Source: RPQJ01 sp963762315 (GTDB taxonomy: Bacteria > Pseudomonadota > Gammaproteobacteria > Steroidobacterales > Steroidobacteraceae). From it: a stretch of 64,000 bases of DNA. The notes below the pieces were generated by a model. It saw only the letters and a list, made by a program, of their open reading frames with translations, did not search any database and had not been told where the DNA came from. This document shows, piece by piece, positions 1 to 7,460 of this stretch. The stretch lies in contig CAVXKO010000004.1 of assembly GCA_963762315.1 (NCBI GenBank), positions 682,001-746,000 on the forward strand. Reading direction: 5' to 3'. The stretch's first letter is position 1; the number at the start of each line of letters is the position of its first letter. A program made the position numbers and the translations under genes.

Positions 1-2
1 CG

Positions 3-677
3 TCGGGCACGCCGCTGTCGAAGCGCGAAGGCGCCGCGAGCCTGCACGACCTGCGCGAGCAGGGGTACCTGCCGGGAGCGATCTGCAATTACCTCGTGCG
101 GCTCGGCCATGCCTGCGGTCACGACGAATGGCTCGACCTGGCCGACATGCCGAAGCACTTCGACCTCGCGCGCACCAGTCATTCGGCGGCCCGGTTCGAC
201 GAAGCCCAGTTGCGGCACTGGCAGCGCGAGGCCCTGACGCGGGCGTCCGTCGAGGACGTGCGCGCCTGGCTCGGTGCGAAACTCGAGCGGCTGGGCGATG
301 CAGTCCGTCAACGCGCGTTCGTGTCCGCGGTGCGCGGCAACCTGTTGTTCCCGGCCGACGCGGACGCCTGGATTCGTGCCTTGTGCGACGAGGCACCGGC
401 ATTCACGGCGGAAGCCGCGGAGCAGATCGGAAAGGCGGGCGGAGCGTTTTTCACAGCCGCCGGCGAGGCATGGCAGGCCACGGGCGCCGATTTCAAGGCG
501 TGGACGCGTGCGGTCTCCACGGCCACGGGAGCCAAGGGCGCCTCGCTCTACATGCCGCTCCGGGCCGCGCTGACGGGCGAGACGCACGGACCGGAACTCG
601 CGCCTTTCACCGCCCTGATGGGCGCAGACCTGGTCGCGCGCAGGCTTGCCGCCGCGCAGCGCCGGGCCACTGCCTGA
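3..677 (+). CDS. gltX: Glutamyl-tRNA synthetase paralog, C-terminal part (5' end outside window)
   Basis: Charges glutamate onto tRNA in the cytoplasm. The open frame enters from the left edge and starts with a KMSKS-type loop (PLSKREG), followed by the class Ic anticodon-binding helical domain (motifs SLHDLREQGYLP and GAICNYLVRLG) and the usual C-terminal ATLM-like end (ASLYMPLRAALTGETHGPEL). About 224 residues are visible, so the Rossmann domain and HIGH motif lie upstream. It is followed at once by cysS. A second, complete gltX lies at 36499-37893, so this genome has two GluRS. In some bacteria one copy serves tRNA-Gln mischarging; which copy does so here cannot be told. Confidence 0.85.
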   Translation, partial: SGTPLSKREGAASLHDLREQGYLPGAICNYLVRLGHACGHDEWLDLADMPKHFDLARTSHSAARFDEAQLRHWQREALTRASVEDVRAWLGAKLERLGDAVRQRAFVSAVRGNLLFPADADAWIRALCDEAPAFTAEAAEQIGKAGGAFFTAAGEAWQATGADFKAWTRAVSTATGAKGASLYMPLRAALTGETHGPELAPFTALMGADLVARRLAAAQRRATA

Positions 678-711
678 ACCTATTTCGTTTCGAACGTCGA
701 CTCGATCCACC

Positions 712-2322
712 ATGCTCCAGATTCACAACTCACTGACCGGCCGCAAGCAGGCCTTCGAACCCATCGTGCCGGGCAAGGTGCGCATGTACGTGTGCGGCAT
801 CACCGTGTACGACTATTGCCACCTCGGCCACGCGCGCATGCTGATCGTGTTCGACATCGTGCGGCGGCACCTCGAGGCGTCTGGGTACGACGTCACCTTC
901 GTCCGCAACATCACGGACATCGACGACAAGATCATCAAGCGCGCGCAGGAGAACGGCGAGCCGATGCAGGCGCTGACCGAGCGCTTCATCCGTGCTTACC
1001 ACGAGGACTGCGCGGCACTGGGCGTGCGGCTCGGCGATCACGAGCCGCGGGCCACGGAGTTCGTGCCGCAGATCGTCGCGATGGTCGAGAAGCTGATCGA
1101 CAAGGGTTACGCGTACGTCGGTCCCAATCGCGATGTCTATTACGCGGTGGCGCGTTTCGCGCCCTACGGGCAATTGTCGGGCAAGAGGCTGGCCGACCTG
1201 CGGGCCGGCGCGCGCATCGAGGTGGACGAGTCGAAGCGCGATCCGCTCGATTTCGTTCTCTGGAAGGCAGCCAAGCCGGGCGAGCCGGCGTGGGAATCGC
1301 CCTGGGGTCCCGGCCGGCCGGGCTGGCACATCGAATGCTCCGCGATGTCGGTGGACCTGCTCGGCCCGCACTTCGACATCCACGGCGGCGGGATGGATCT
1401 CAAATTCCCGCACCACGAGAACGAGATCGCCCAGACCTGCGCCGCTTGCGACTCGAAGTTCGTGAACCTTTGGATGCACAACGGGTTCGTTCGGGTGGAC
1501 GACGAAAAGATGTCGAAGTCGCTCGGCAACTTCTTCACCGTGCGGGAAGTGCTCGAGTGGGTGCGCGATCCGGAGGTCGTGCGTTACTTCATGACCAACA
1601 GCCACTACCGCGGCCCGATCAATTACACGCCCGAAAGCCTCGCGCAGGCCGATGCGGCGCTCGAGCGGTTGTATCTCGCGCTGCGCGGCGTGCCTTCACC
1701 TCTCCCGGCGCCAGGCGTGTCGTCACCTCTCCCGGCGCCAGGCGTGTCGTCACCTCTCCCGGCGCCAGGCGTGTCGTCACCTCTCCCGGTGCCAGGCGTG
1801 CCTTCACCTCTCCCGGCGCCAGGCGTGTCGTCACCTCTCCCGCGTGCGGGAGAGGTCGGACGCAGTCCGGGTGAGGGTTCTTACGTTGCAACGGCCGCGA
1901 CTGAGCGCTTCTCCGCCGCAATGGACGACGATTTCAATACGCCGATGGCGGTGGCGGAGCTGCAGCAGCTGGCGCGCGAGATCAATACGGCGAAGGCGGC
2001 CGGGGACATGACGACGGCGACGCACGTTGCGTCCGAATTGCGCTCGCTGGGCGCGCGTCTGGGCTTGCTCGGCCAGGACCCCGAGACCTTCCTGCGCAAG
2101 CGACCGCTCAAGCAGGCCAGGGCGGCGGTGGGCGAGGGCGGGGATTCGACAGTGGCGCCGGGACTGAGCGACGCCGAGATCGACCAGTTGATCGTCGATC
2201 GGGCCGAGGCGCGCAAGGCGAAGAACTTCAAGGAATCCGATCGGATCCGCGACCTGCTCGCCGCGAGCGGCGTTGCGCTCGAAGACCAGCCGGGCGGCAA
2301 GACCCTCTGGCGACGGGGATAA
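712..2322 (+). CDS. cysS: Cysteinyl-tRNA synthetase with in-frame repeat insertion
   Basis: Charges cysteine onto tRNA-Cys. The start at ATG 712 (MLQIHNSLTG) matches the family N-terminus; the longer frame from 646 overlaps the preceding gene and lacks homology. Visible features are the zinc/active-site Cys in YVCGITVYD, the HIGH variant HLGH, the second zinc Cys in WHIECSAM, the GGMDLKFPHHENE motif and KMSKS (KMSKSLGNF). At 536 residues it is longer than the usual roughly 460. Residues about 329-389, between ALERLY and the AMDDDFNTP motif, are encoded by tandem repeats plus a palindromic REP-like element (1696-1877), giving SPLPAPGVS repeats. The frame stays open throughout, so the enzyme is probably functional with a disordered proline-rich loop. 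Confidence 0.95.
   Translation: MLQIHNSLTGRKQAFEPIVPGKVRMYVCGITVYDYCHLGHARMLIVFDIVRRHLEASGYDVTFVRNITDIDDKIIKRAQENGEPMQALTERFIRAYHEDCAALGVRLGDHEPRATEFVPQIVAMVEKLIDKGYAYVGPNRDVYYAVARFAPYGQLSGKRLADLRAGARIEVDESKRDPLDFVLWKAAKPGEPAWESPWGPGRPGWHIECSAMSVDLLGPHFDIHGGGMDLKFPHHENEIAQTCAACDSKFVNLWMHNGFVRVDDEKMSKSLGNFFTVREVLEWVRDPEVVRYFMTNSHYRGPINYTPESLAQADAALERLYLALRGVPSPLPAPGVSSPLPAPGVSSPLPAPGVSSPLPVPGVPSPLPAPGVSSPLPRAGEVGRSPGEGSYVATAATERFSAAMDDDFNTPMAVAELQQLAREINTAKAAGDMTTATHVASELRSLGARLGLLGQDPETFLRKRPLKQARAAVGEGGDSTVAPGLSDAEIDQLIVDRAEARKAKNFKESDRIRDLLAASGVALEDQPGGKTLWRRG
1696..1877 (+). repeat. 27-bp tandem repeat (5 units) plus REP-like palindrome inside cysS
   Basis: Five near-identical 27-bp units start at 1696, 1723, 1750, 1777 and 1804, each beginning TCACCTCTCCCGG. 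A complete REP-like element follows at 1831-1877 (CTCTCCCGCGTGCGGGAGAG palindrome, then a tail ending GGGTGAGGG). The unit shares its first 12 bases and last bases with the intergenic REP-like element, so it looks like a truncated copy that expanded. Because 27 is divisible by three, the cysS frame is kept. Confidence 0.9.
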
Positions 2323-2327
2323 TTTCT

Positions 2328-2488
2328 CACATCTCCCGCTTGCGGGAGAGGTCGGGCGCAGCCCGGGTGAGGGTTTCCTACCTCTCCCGCTTGCGGGAGA
2401 GGTAGGCGGTACGCCGGGTGAGGGTCTGAGGCGTCGGAACCCTCACCCGCGCAAGGCGCGACCTCTCCCACTTTCGTGGGCGAGGTGA
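2328..2488. repeat. REP-like cluster B (2 direct, 1 inverted copy)
   Basis: Between the convergent 3' ends of cysS and folD. Copies at 2328-2373 and 2381-2424 each carry the palindrome CTCTCCCGCTTGCGGGAGAG followed by a variable tail ending GGGTGAGGG. An inverted, diverged copy is at 2440-2488. The head-to-tail and inverted arrangement resembles bacterial interspersed mosaic elements. It may also end transcription of both genes, although no U-tract is present. Confidence 0.85.
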
Positions 2489-2496
2489 TGAGGTGA

Positions 2497-3354
2497 TCAG
2501 CCGGCGAGGCGCTGCTGGGCGGACTCGAGCGTGTTCTTCATCAGGATGGCGACGGTCATCGGGCCGACGCCGCCCGGCACCGGCGTGATCCACGACGCTC
2601 GCTGCTTCGCGACTTCGAAATCAACGTCGCCCACCAGCTTGCCGTTCGGCAGTCGCGTGATGCCGACGTCGATGACCACCGCGCCCGGCTTGATCCACTC
2701 ACCCGGCACGATGCCCGGCTTGCCGACCGCCACGACCAGGATGTCCGCCATGCCGACGTGCGTCTGCAGGTCCCTGGTGAAGCGATGGCACACGGTCACG
2801 GTCGCGCCGGACAGCAGCAACTCCAGCGCCATCGGCCGTCCCACGAGGTTCGACGCACCGACCACGACGCAGTGCTGGCCCTTCGCCGGGATGCCGGCGC
2901 GCTCTAGCAGCCGGATCACCCCATACGGAGTACAGGGGCGCATCAACGGGTTGCGCAGCGTCAGCAAACCTACGTTGTAGGGATGAAAGCCGTCGACGTC
3001 CTTGGCCGGATCGATGGCATCGATCACGAGCCGCTCGTCGATGTGGTCGGGCAGCGGCACCTGGACGAGGATGCCGTCGATGCGATCGTCCTCGTTCAGC
3101 CGCTCGATGAGGCTCAGCAGTTCCGCCTGCGTCGTGGAGTGGGGCAGGTCGTGGCTGACCGAGACGAAGCCGCATTCGTCGCAGGCGAGGCGCTTGTTCC
3201 GCACATAGACCTGCGAGGCCGGATCGTCGCCGACCAGGATCACCGCGAGCCCGGGCCGGCGCTTGCCATGCGCGACGAGCCGGTCGCTGCCTTCACGAAC
3301 CTCGCGCCGCACGTCGGCGGCCGCGGCCTTGCCATCGATGATCTGGGCTGTCAT
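2497..3354 (-). CDS. folD: Bifunctional methylenetetrahydrofolate dehydrogenase / cyclohydrolase
   Basis: Interconverts 5,10-methylene-THF, methenyl-THF and 10-formyl-THF in one-carbon metabolism (cytosolic homodimer). The 285 residues match the family length. Visible motifs are the catalytic YxxxK region (YVRNKRLACDECG), the GILVQVPLP signature, the NADP-binding loop VVVGASNLVGRP and the C-terminal PVPGGVGPMT signature. The start is ATG at 3354, the family N-terminus TAQIIDGKA. It converges on cysS across a REP-like cluster and is divergent from the tRNA operon that begins about 150 bases away. Confidence 0.96.
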   Translation of the reverse strand: MTAQIIDGKAAAADVRREVREGSDRLVAHGKRRPGLAVILVGDDPASQVYVRNKRLACDECGFVSVSHDLPHSTTQAELLSLIERLNEDDRIDGILVQVPLPDHIDERLVIDAIDPAKDVDGFHPYNVGLLTLRNPLMRPCTPYGVIRLLERAGIPAKGQHCVVVGASNLVGRPMALELLLSGATVTVCHRFTRDLQTHVGMADILVVAVGKPGIVPGEWIKPGAVVIDVGITRLPNGKLVGDVDFEVAKQRASWITPVPGGVGPMTVAILMKNTLESAQQRLAG

Positions 3355-3408
3355 GCCGGCATTTTCTCATGGCCGGCGTGCCCCGCGCCGGACACCATGA
3401 ATTCCAAA

Positions 3409-3437
3409 TTGACGCTGCAGGGGTCGGTCCGTATGAT
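3409..3437 (+). promoter_or_regulatory. Sigma70 promoter of the Pro-Arg-His-Lys tRNA operon
   Basis: TTGACG at 3409-3414, a 17-base spacer, then TATGAT at 3432-3437, followed by a GC-rich discriminator (TCGCGCTCCC) typical of stringently controlled stable-RNA promoters. The first tRNA begins at 3509. Confidence 0.8.
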
Positions 3438-3508
3438 TCGCGCTCCCGTGAGGGCCCGGGCCGGACGACGGTTCGAGCAAGGCGACGACGGCAGGTGTCG
3501 GTGCAGGG

Positions 3509-3585
3509 CGGGGCATGGCGCAGTCTGGTAGCGCATCTGCTTTGGGAGCAGAGGGTCGGGGGTTCGAATCCCTCTGCCCCGACCA
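3509..3585 (+). tRNA. tRNA-Pro (TGG)
   Basis: Acceptor stem CGGGGCA pairs with TGCCCCG, the anticodon loop contains TTTGGGA with anticodon TGG, the T-loop is GGTTCGAATCC, and CCA is encoded at 3583-3585. First gene of a four-tRNA operon. Confidence 0.97.
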
Positions 3586-3609
3586 TCCGGATGACGGCTC
3601 GGAATGCGT

Positions 3610-3686
3610 GCGCCCGTAGCTCAGCTGGATAGAGCATCGGCCTTCTAAGCCGAGGGTCGCAGGTTCGAGTCCTGCCGGGCGCGCCA
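3610..3686 (+). tRNA. tRNA-Arg (TCT)
   Basis: Acceptor GCGCCCG pairs with CGGGCGC, the D-arm is TAGCTCAGCTGGATAGAGC, anticodon TCT lies at 3644-3646, the T-loop is GGTTCGAGTCC and CCA is encoded. It decodes AGA. Confidence 0.97.
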
Positions 3687-3719
3687 AGATGATGCGGGAT
3701 TTCGATTCCGCCGGACGAT

Positions 3720-3797
3720 GGTGGACGTAGCTCAGCTGGTTAGAGCTCCGGATTGTGATTCCGGAGGTCGTGGGTTCAAATCCCATCGTCCACCCCA
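3720..3797 (+). tRNA. tRNA-His (GTG)
   Basis: Anticodon GTG at 3755-3757. The extra 5' G (position -1, base 3720) faces discriminator C73, which is the identity element of tRNA-His. Acceptor GTGGACG pairs with CGTCCAC, the T-loop is GGTTCAAATCC and CCA is encoded. Confidence 0.96.
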
Positions 3798-3807
3798 CCT
3801 TTCGGTT

Positions 3808-3883
3808 GGGCCGTTAGCTCAGTTGGTAGAGCTGCTGACTCTTAATCAGTAGGTCGTAGGTTCGAGTCCTACACGGCCCACCA
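3808..3883 (+). tRNA. tRNA-Lys (CTT)
   Basis: Acceptor GGGCCGT pairs with ACGGCCC, the anticodon loop is CTCTTAA with anticodon CTT, the T-loop is GGTTCGAGTCC and CCA is at 3881-3883. Last gene of the tRNA operon. No clear intrinsic terminator is seen before the kinase gene. Confidence 0.96.
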
Positions 3884-4048
3884 CTTCAGGCACTTCGACG
3901 CGATCGCAACGCGCCGCCCAGGGCGGCCCGCGACCTATGTGTGCAACCGCACCGACTCCCGTTGTCGCGACTGCAATGATCCCTGCGTCAGGCGGACTGC
4001 CCGCCCGGCTCTGCGCGCCACAGACGCGCGATTCCAGGGGGTGCGACC

Positions 4049-5758
4049 ATGCAGGAAGCGGTAGACGGTCCCTCCCTCGGAGGCGACGGCGGCCAGTCGA
4101 GTGGCATCTCCGAATTGCGCCGCCAGGAAGCGCTGCTCAAGACCGGCGCGCTGCAGAACGCGATCCTGACCAGCGCGAACTTCTCGATCATCGCCACCGA
4201 TGAGAAGGGGATCATCCAGCTGTTCAACGTCGGCGCCGAACGCATGCTGGGTTACCGTGCGGCCGAAGTGGTGAACCGGGTCCGGCCGAGCGACATCCAC
4301 GATCCGGAAGAAGTGATGGCGCGCGCGCAGGCGCTGAGCCTCGAACTCGACACCACGATCACGCCGGGTTTCGAGGCGCTGGCATTCAAGGCCTCGCGCG
4401 GCATCGAGGACATCTACGAGCTCACGTACATCTGCAAGGACGGCAGCCGTTTTCCGGCCATCGTATCGATCACGGCGCTGCGTGACGACTACGGCGACAT
4501 CATCGGCTACCTGTTGATCGGCACCGACAATTCCGTGCGCAAGCGGGTCGAGCTGGAACTGCACGAGGCCATGTCCCTGGCGGAGAAAGCCAACCTCGCG
4601 AAATCCGATTTTCTCTCCAGCATGAGCCACGAGTTGCGCACGCCGCTCGGCGCGATCCTGGGCTTTGCCCAGCTGATGGAAACCAGCAAGCCGCCGCCCA
4701 CGCCCTCGCAGAAGCGCAGCATCGACCAGATCCTGAAGGCGGGCTGGTACCTGCTCGACCTGATCAACGAAGTGCTCGACCTCGCGTTGATCGAGTCCGG
4801 CAAGTTGTCGCTTTCACCGGAGCCCGTGTCGCTGGCCGACGTCATGCTCGAGTGCCAGACGATGATCGAACCGCAGGCGCAGCGGCGCGGCATTCGCGTG
4901 AGCTTCCCGCTGCTGGAGACCCCGTACTTCGTCAAGGCGGACCGGACGCGAGTCAAGCAGGTGCTGATCAACCTGCTTTCCAACGCAATCAAGTACAACA
5001 CGGACGGCGGAACGGTCGTCGTGGCCTGCATCGTCGCGGCGCCGGGACGCGTCCGCATCTGCGTCGAGGACAGTGGCGACGGGTTGTCCCCCGCAGACAT
5101 GTCGCAACTGTTCCAGCCGTTCAATCGGCTCGGGCGAGCGGCGACCGCCGAAGAGGGCACGGGCATCGGCCTGGTGGTGTGCAAGCGACTGGTGGAGTTG
5201 ATGGGTGGCGTCATCGGCGTCGAGAGCACCGTCGGGAAAGGCAGCGTGTTCTGGATCGAACTGCCCTTTACGTTCGAAACGCAGTCCTCAGCGAGCACGG
5301 CCGTTCCCGCAGCGGTCGCCCGGGAACAGGTTCAGGCCCAGGCTTCGATGCGCACGCTGCTCTATGTCGAGGACAACCCGGCCAACCTGATGCTGGTCGA
5401 GGATCTGATTGCGCGCCGGCCCGACATCCGCTTGCTGACCGCGCGCGACGGTAACCGCGGCATCGAGGTGGCCCGAGCCTCGCTCCCGGACGTCATCCTG
5501 ATGGACATCAACCTTCCCGGGATCAGCGGGATCCAGGCCCTCGTCATGCTCGCCAGCGACCCAGCCACCGCGCACATCCCGGTGGTTGCGCTCAGCGCCA
5601 ACGCCGTACCCCGCGACATCGCGAAGGGCCTGGAGGCGGGATTCTTCCGCTATCTCACCAAGCCTCTCAAGGTCGACGAGTTCATGGATACGCTGGACGT
5701 CGCGCTGAAGTTTGCCGACGCGGAATCAGCCCGTGCGGCCGAAACACGGAGACCGTGA
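4049..5758 (+). CDS. Hybrid PAS sensor histidine kinase with C-terminal receiver
   Basis: Signal-transducing kinase of 569 residues. A PAS domain spans about residues 35-165 (SIIATDEKGIIQLFN to GYLLIGTD). A HisKA dimerisation domain follows with phospho-acceptor His194 in SMSHELRTP. The HATPase domain has N-box Asn312 (LLSNAIKYN), G1 DSGDG (about 351) and G2 GTGIGL. The C-terminal receiver has EDN at 441-443, phospho-acceptor Asp486 (ILMDINLPG) and Lys538. There is no transmembrane segment or signal peptide, so it is a cytoplasmic sensor. The start at ATG 4049 is preceded by AGGGGGTG. The stop overlaps the start of the next gene (TGATG), implying translational coupling. The signal is unknown. 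Confidence 0.9.
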   Translation: MQEAVDGPSLGGDGGQSSGISELRRQEALLKTGALQNAILTSANFSIIATDEKGIIQLFNVGAERMLGYRAAEVVNRVRPSDIHDPEEVMARAQALSLELDTTITPGFEALAFKASRGIEDIYELTYICKDGSRFPAIVSITALRDDYGDIIGYLLIGTDNSVRKRVELELHEAMSLAEKANLAKSDFLSSMSHELRTPLGAILGFAQLMETSKPPPTPSQKRSIDQILKAGWYLLDLINEVLDLALIESGKLSLSPEPVSLADVMLECQTMIEPQAQRRGIRVSFPLLETPYFVKADRTRVKQVLINLLSNAIKYNTDGGTVVVACIVAAPGRVRICVEDSGDGLSPADMSQLFQPFNRLGRAATAEEGTGIGLVVCKRLVELMGGVIGVESTVGKGSVFWIELPFTFETQSSASTAVPAAVAREQVQAQASMRTLLYVEDNPANLMLVEDLIARRPDIRLLTARDGNRGIEVARASLPDVILMDINLPGISGIQALVMLASDPATAHIPVVALSANAVPRDIAKGLEAGFFRYLTKPLKVDEFMDTLDVALKFADAESARAAETRRP

Positions 5759-6576
5759 TGGACAACGGGCTGGACATCCTGGGCGCCCGCATCCTGATCG
5801 TCGACGACCAGGAAGCCAACGTGCAGTTGCTCGAGCAACTGCTGGCCGAGGCCGGCTACACCTGCGTGGCTTCGACGATGAACCCGCTCGAGGTCTGCGC
5901 GCAGCATCGCGCGAACCGCTACGACCTGATCCTGCTCGACCTGCAGATGCCCGGTATGGATGGATTCGCCGTGATGGCGGGGCTGAAGACCAACGAAACC
6001 GAAAGTTACCTCCCGGTCATCGTGCTCACGGCGCAGCCGGGCCACAAGCTGCGCGCGCTGCAGGCCGGCGCCAAGGATTTCATCAGCAAGCCGTTCGACC
6101 TGGTCGAGGTCAAGACCCGCATCCACAACATGCTGGAGGTGCGGCTGCTGTACAAGAAGCTCGAGAGCCATGCGCAATTGCTGGAGCAGGCCGTGGAGGA
6201 ACGGACAGCGGAGCTGCGCGAAAGCGAAGCACGCTATCGCAGCCTGACCGAGCTGGCATCCGACTGGTACTGGGAGCAGGACGAGAAGGGGAATTTCACC
6301 AAGGTCTCCGGTCCGGTCCTCGACATGCTCGGCATCCGCGTCGAGCCGCTCGTGGGCGAGGCGAGGCGGGACGACGACGCGGGCTGGAACGAAGCGGAAC
6401 GAGAAGCATTGCAGGCGAGGATTGCCGAACGGCAGCCATTCATCGATTTCGCATTGAGCCGCGTCAACGCCGATGGCTCGCAACAGCAGTTCCGGGTGAG
6501 CGGCGAACCGATGTTCAACCGGTCGTGCCGATTCATCGGCTACCGCGGCATCGGCGTGGAAACCACGCCGAGGTAA
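5758..6576 (+). CDS. Response regulator receiver - coiled coil - PAS protein
   Basis: 272 residues. An N-terminal receiver has the acidic pair at 16-17 (ILIVDDQEAN), phospho-acceptor Asp61 (LILLDLQMPGMDG) and Lys111 (ISKPFD). A coiled-coil linker follows (LLEQAVEERTAELRESEARY), then a single PAS domain starting LASDWYWEQD. There is no GGDEF, EAL, HTH or kinase domain, so any output must be through protein contacts. ATG 5758 shares its A with the stop of the kinase gene; an upstream in-frame GTG at 5755 is an alternative start. The stop overlaps the next start (TAATG at 6574-6578). A phosphorelay from the kinase is inferred. Confidence 0.87.
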   Translation: MDNGLDILGARILIVDDQEANVQLLEQLLAEAGYTCVASTMNPLEVCAQHRANRYDLILLDLQMPGMDGFAVMAGLKTNETESYLPVIVLTAQPGHKLRALQAGAKDFISKPFDLVEVKTRIHNMLEVRLLYKKLESHAQLLEQAVEERTAELRESEARYRSLTELASDWYWEQDEKGNFTKVSGPVLDMLGIRVEPLVGEARRDDDAGWNEAEREALQARIAERQPFIDFALSRVNADGSQQQFRVSGEPMFNRSCRFIGYRGIGVETTPR

Positions 6577-7322
6577 TGGAGCGCGAGTTCCCGGCAGCGC
6601 CTATGTCATCACTCCACGGTCACGCCCAAAACCACCTGCTCGCCATGCTTCCCGCGGCGGAGCTCGAGCGGGTGGCTGCGCACCTGGAGCACGTAGCGTT
6701 GCCGCTCGGCGAAATGCTTTACGAACCCGATGAGCCGCTGCGGCACGCCTACTTCCCCACCACGGCGATCGTTTCGCTCCACTACGTGCTGGCGTCGGGC
6801 GCAACGGCCGAGTCCGCGGGCGTGGGCAACGAAGGCGTCGTCGGCATCGCGTTGTTCATGGGCGGAGAGACCACGCCCAGCTCGGCGGTCGTACGGACCG
6901 CGGGGCACGCATACCGGCTGGCGGGCCGCGTGCTGAAGCAGGAGTTCCAGCGCTCCGGTTTGCTGCAGCGACTGTTGTTGCGCTACACGCAGGCGCTGAT
7001 GACGCAGATGTTCCAGACGGCGGCGTGCAACCGGCACCATTCGGTGGAACAACAACTGTGCCGCTGGCTGTTGCTGACGCTCGATCGAGCGCCGTCGGGC
7101 GAGCTGGTCATGACGCAGGAGCTGGTTGCCAGCATGCTGGGCGTGCGCCGGGAAGGCATCACGGAGGCCGCCGGGGCACTGCAGCGCGCCGGCATCATCC
7201 GGTACCGGCGTGGCCACATCACGGTGCTCGAACGCTCCGGACTGGATACTCGTGTCTGTGAGTGTTACGCGGTGGTCAACAACGAACTGAGCCGACTGCT
7301 CTCCGACGTGCGTTGCCACTAG
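6576..7322 (+). CDS. Crp/Fnr-family transcriptional regulator
   Basis: 248 residues. An N-terminal cyclic-nucleotide-binding-like jelly-roll spans about residues 15-140, with no recognisable cAMP-contacting RES motif and no Fnr-type Cys cluster. The dimerisation helix contains HHSVEQQLCRWLLLTLDR and the C-terminal winged HTH contains MTQELVASMLGVRREGITEAA. Such proteins often follow PAS/receiver operons and act as single-input regulators with unknown ligand. The ATG at 6576 overlaps the preceding stop; an internal ATG at 6603 (MSSLHGH) is the other plausible start. The gene is third in a coupled signalling operon and probably the DNA-binding output. Confidence 0.85.
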   Translation: MEREFPAAPMSSLHGHAQNHLLAMLPAAELERVAAHLEHVALPLGEMLYEPDEPLRHAYFPTTAIVSLHYVLASGATAESAGVGNEGVVGIALFMGGETTPSSAVVRTAGHAYRLAGRVLKQEFQRSGLLQRLLLRYTQALMTQMFQTAACNRHHSVEQQLCRWLLLTLDRAPSGELVMTQELVASMLGVRREGITEAAGALQRAGIIRYRRGHITVLERSGLDTRVCECYAVVNNELSRLLSDVRCH

Positions 7323-7460
7323 TCGCCTGGTCGCCGTTTCCACGGTGCCCGAGGGGTCTTGTGCGCAAAGCGGTTGCCGGATACCGTCCTCTGCCATCCG
7401 CAATCCTTCGCCGGCAGGACCGAACGCTGCGCGGCCATCGTCCGTCCACTCTGGAGATCC

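Noticed and set aside
3293..3798. Minus-strand frames across the tRNA cluster giving peptides such as GFEPPTLCSQSRC and QRDSNPRPSAPK
   Set aside because: These peptides are the well-known antisense translation of tRNA genes, often mis-annotated as proteins; the DNA is fully explained by the tRNAs.
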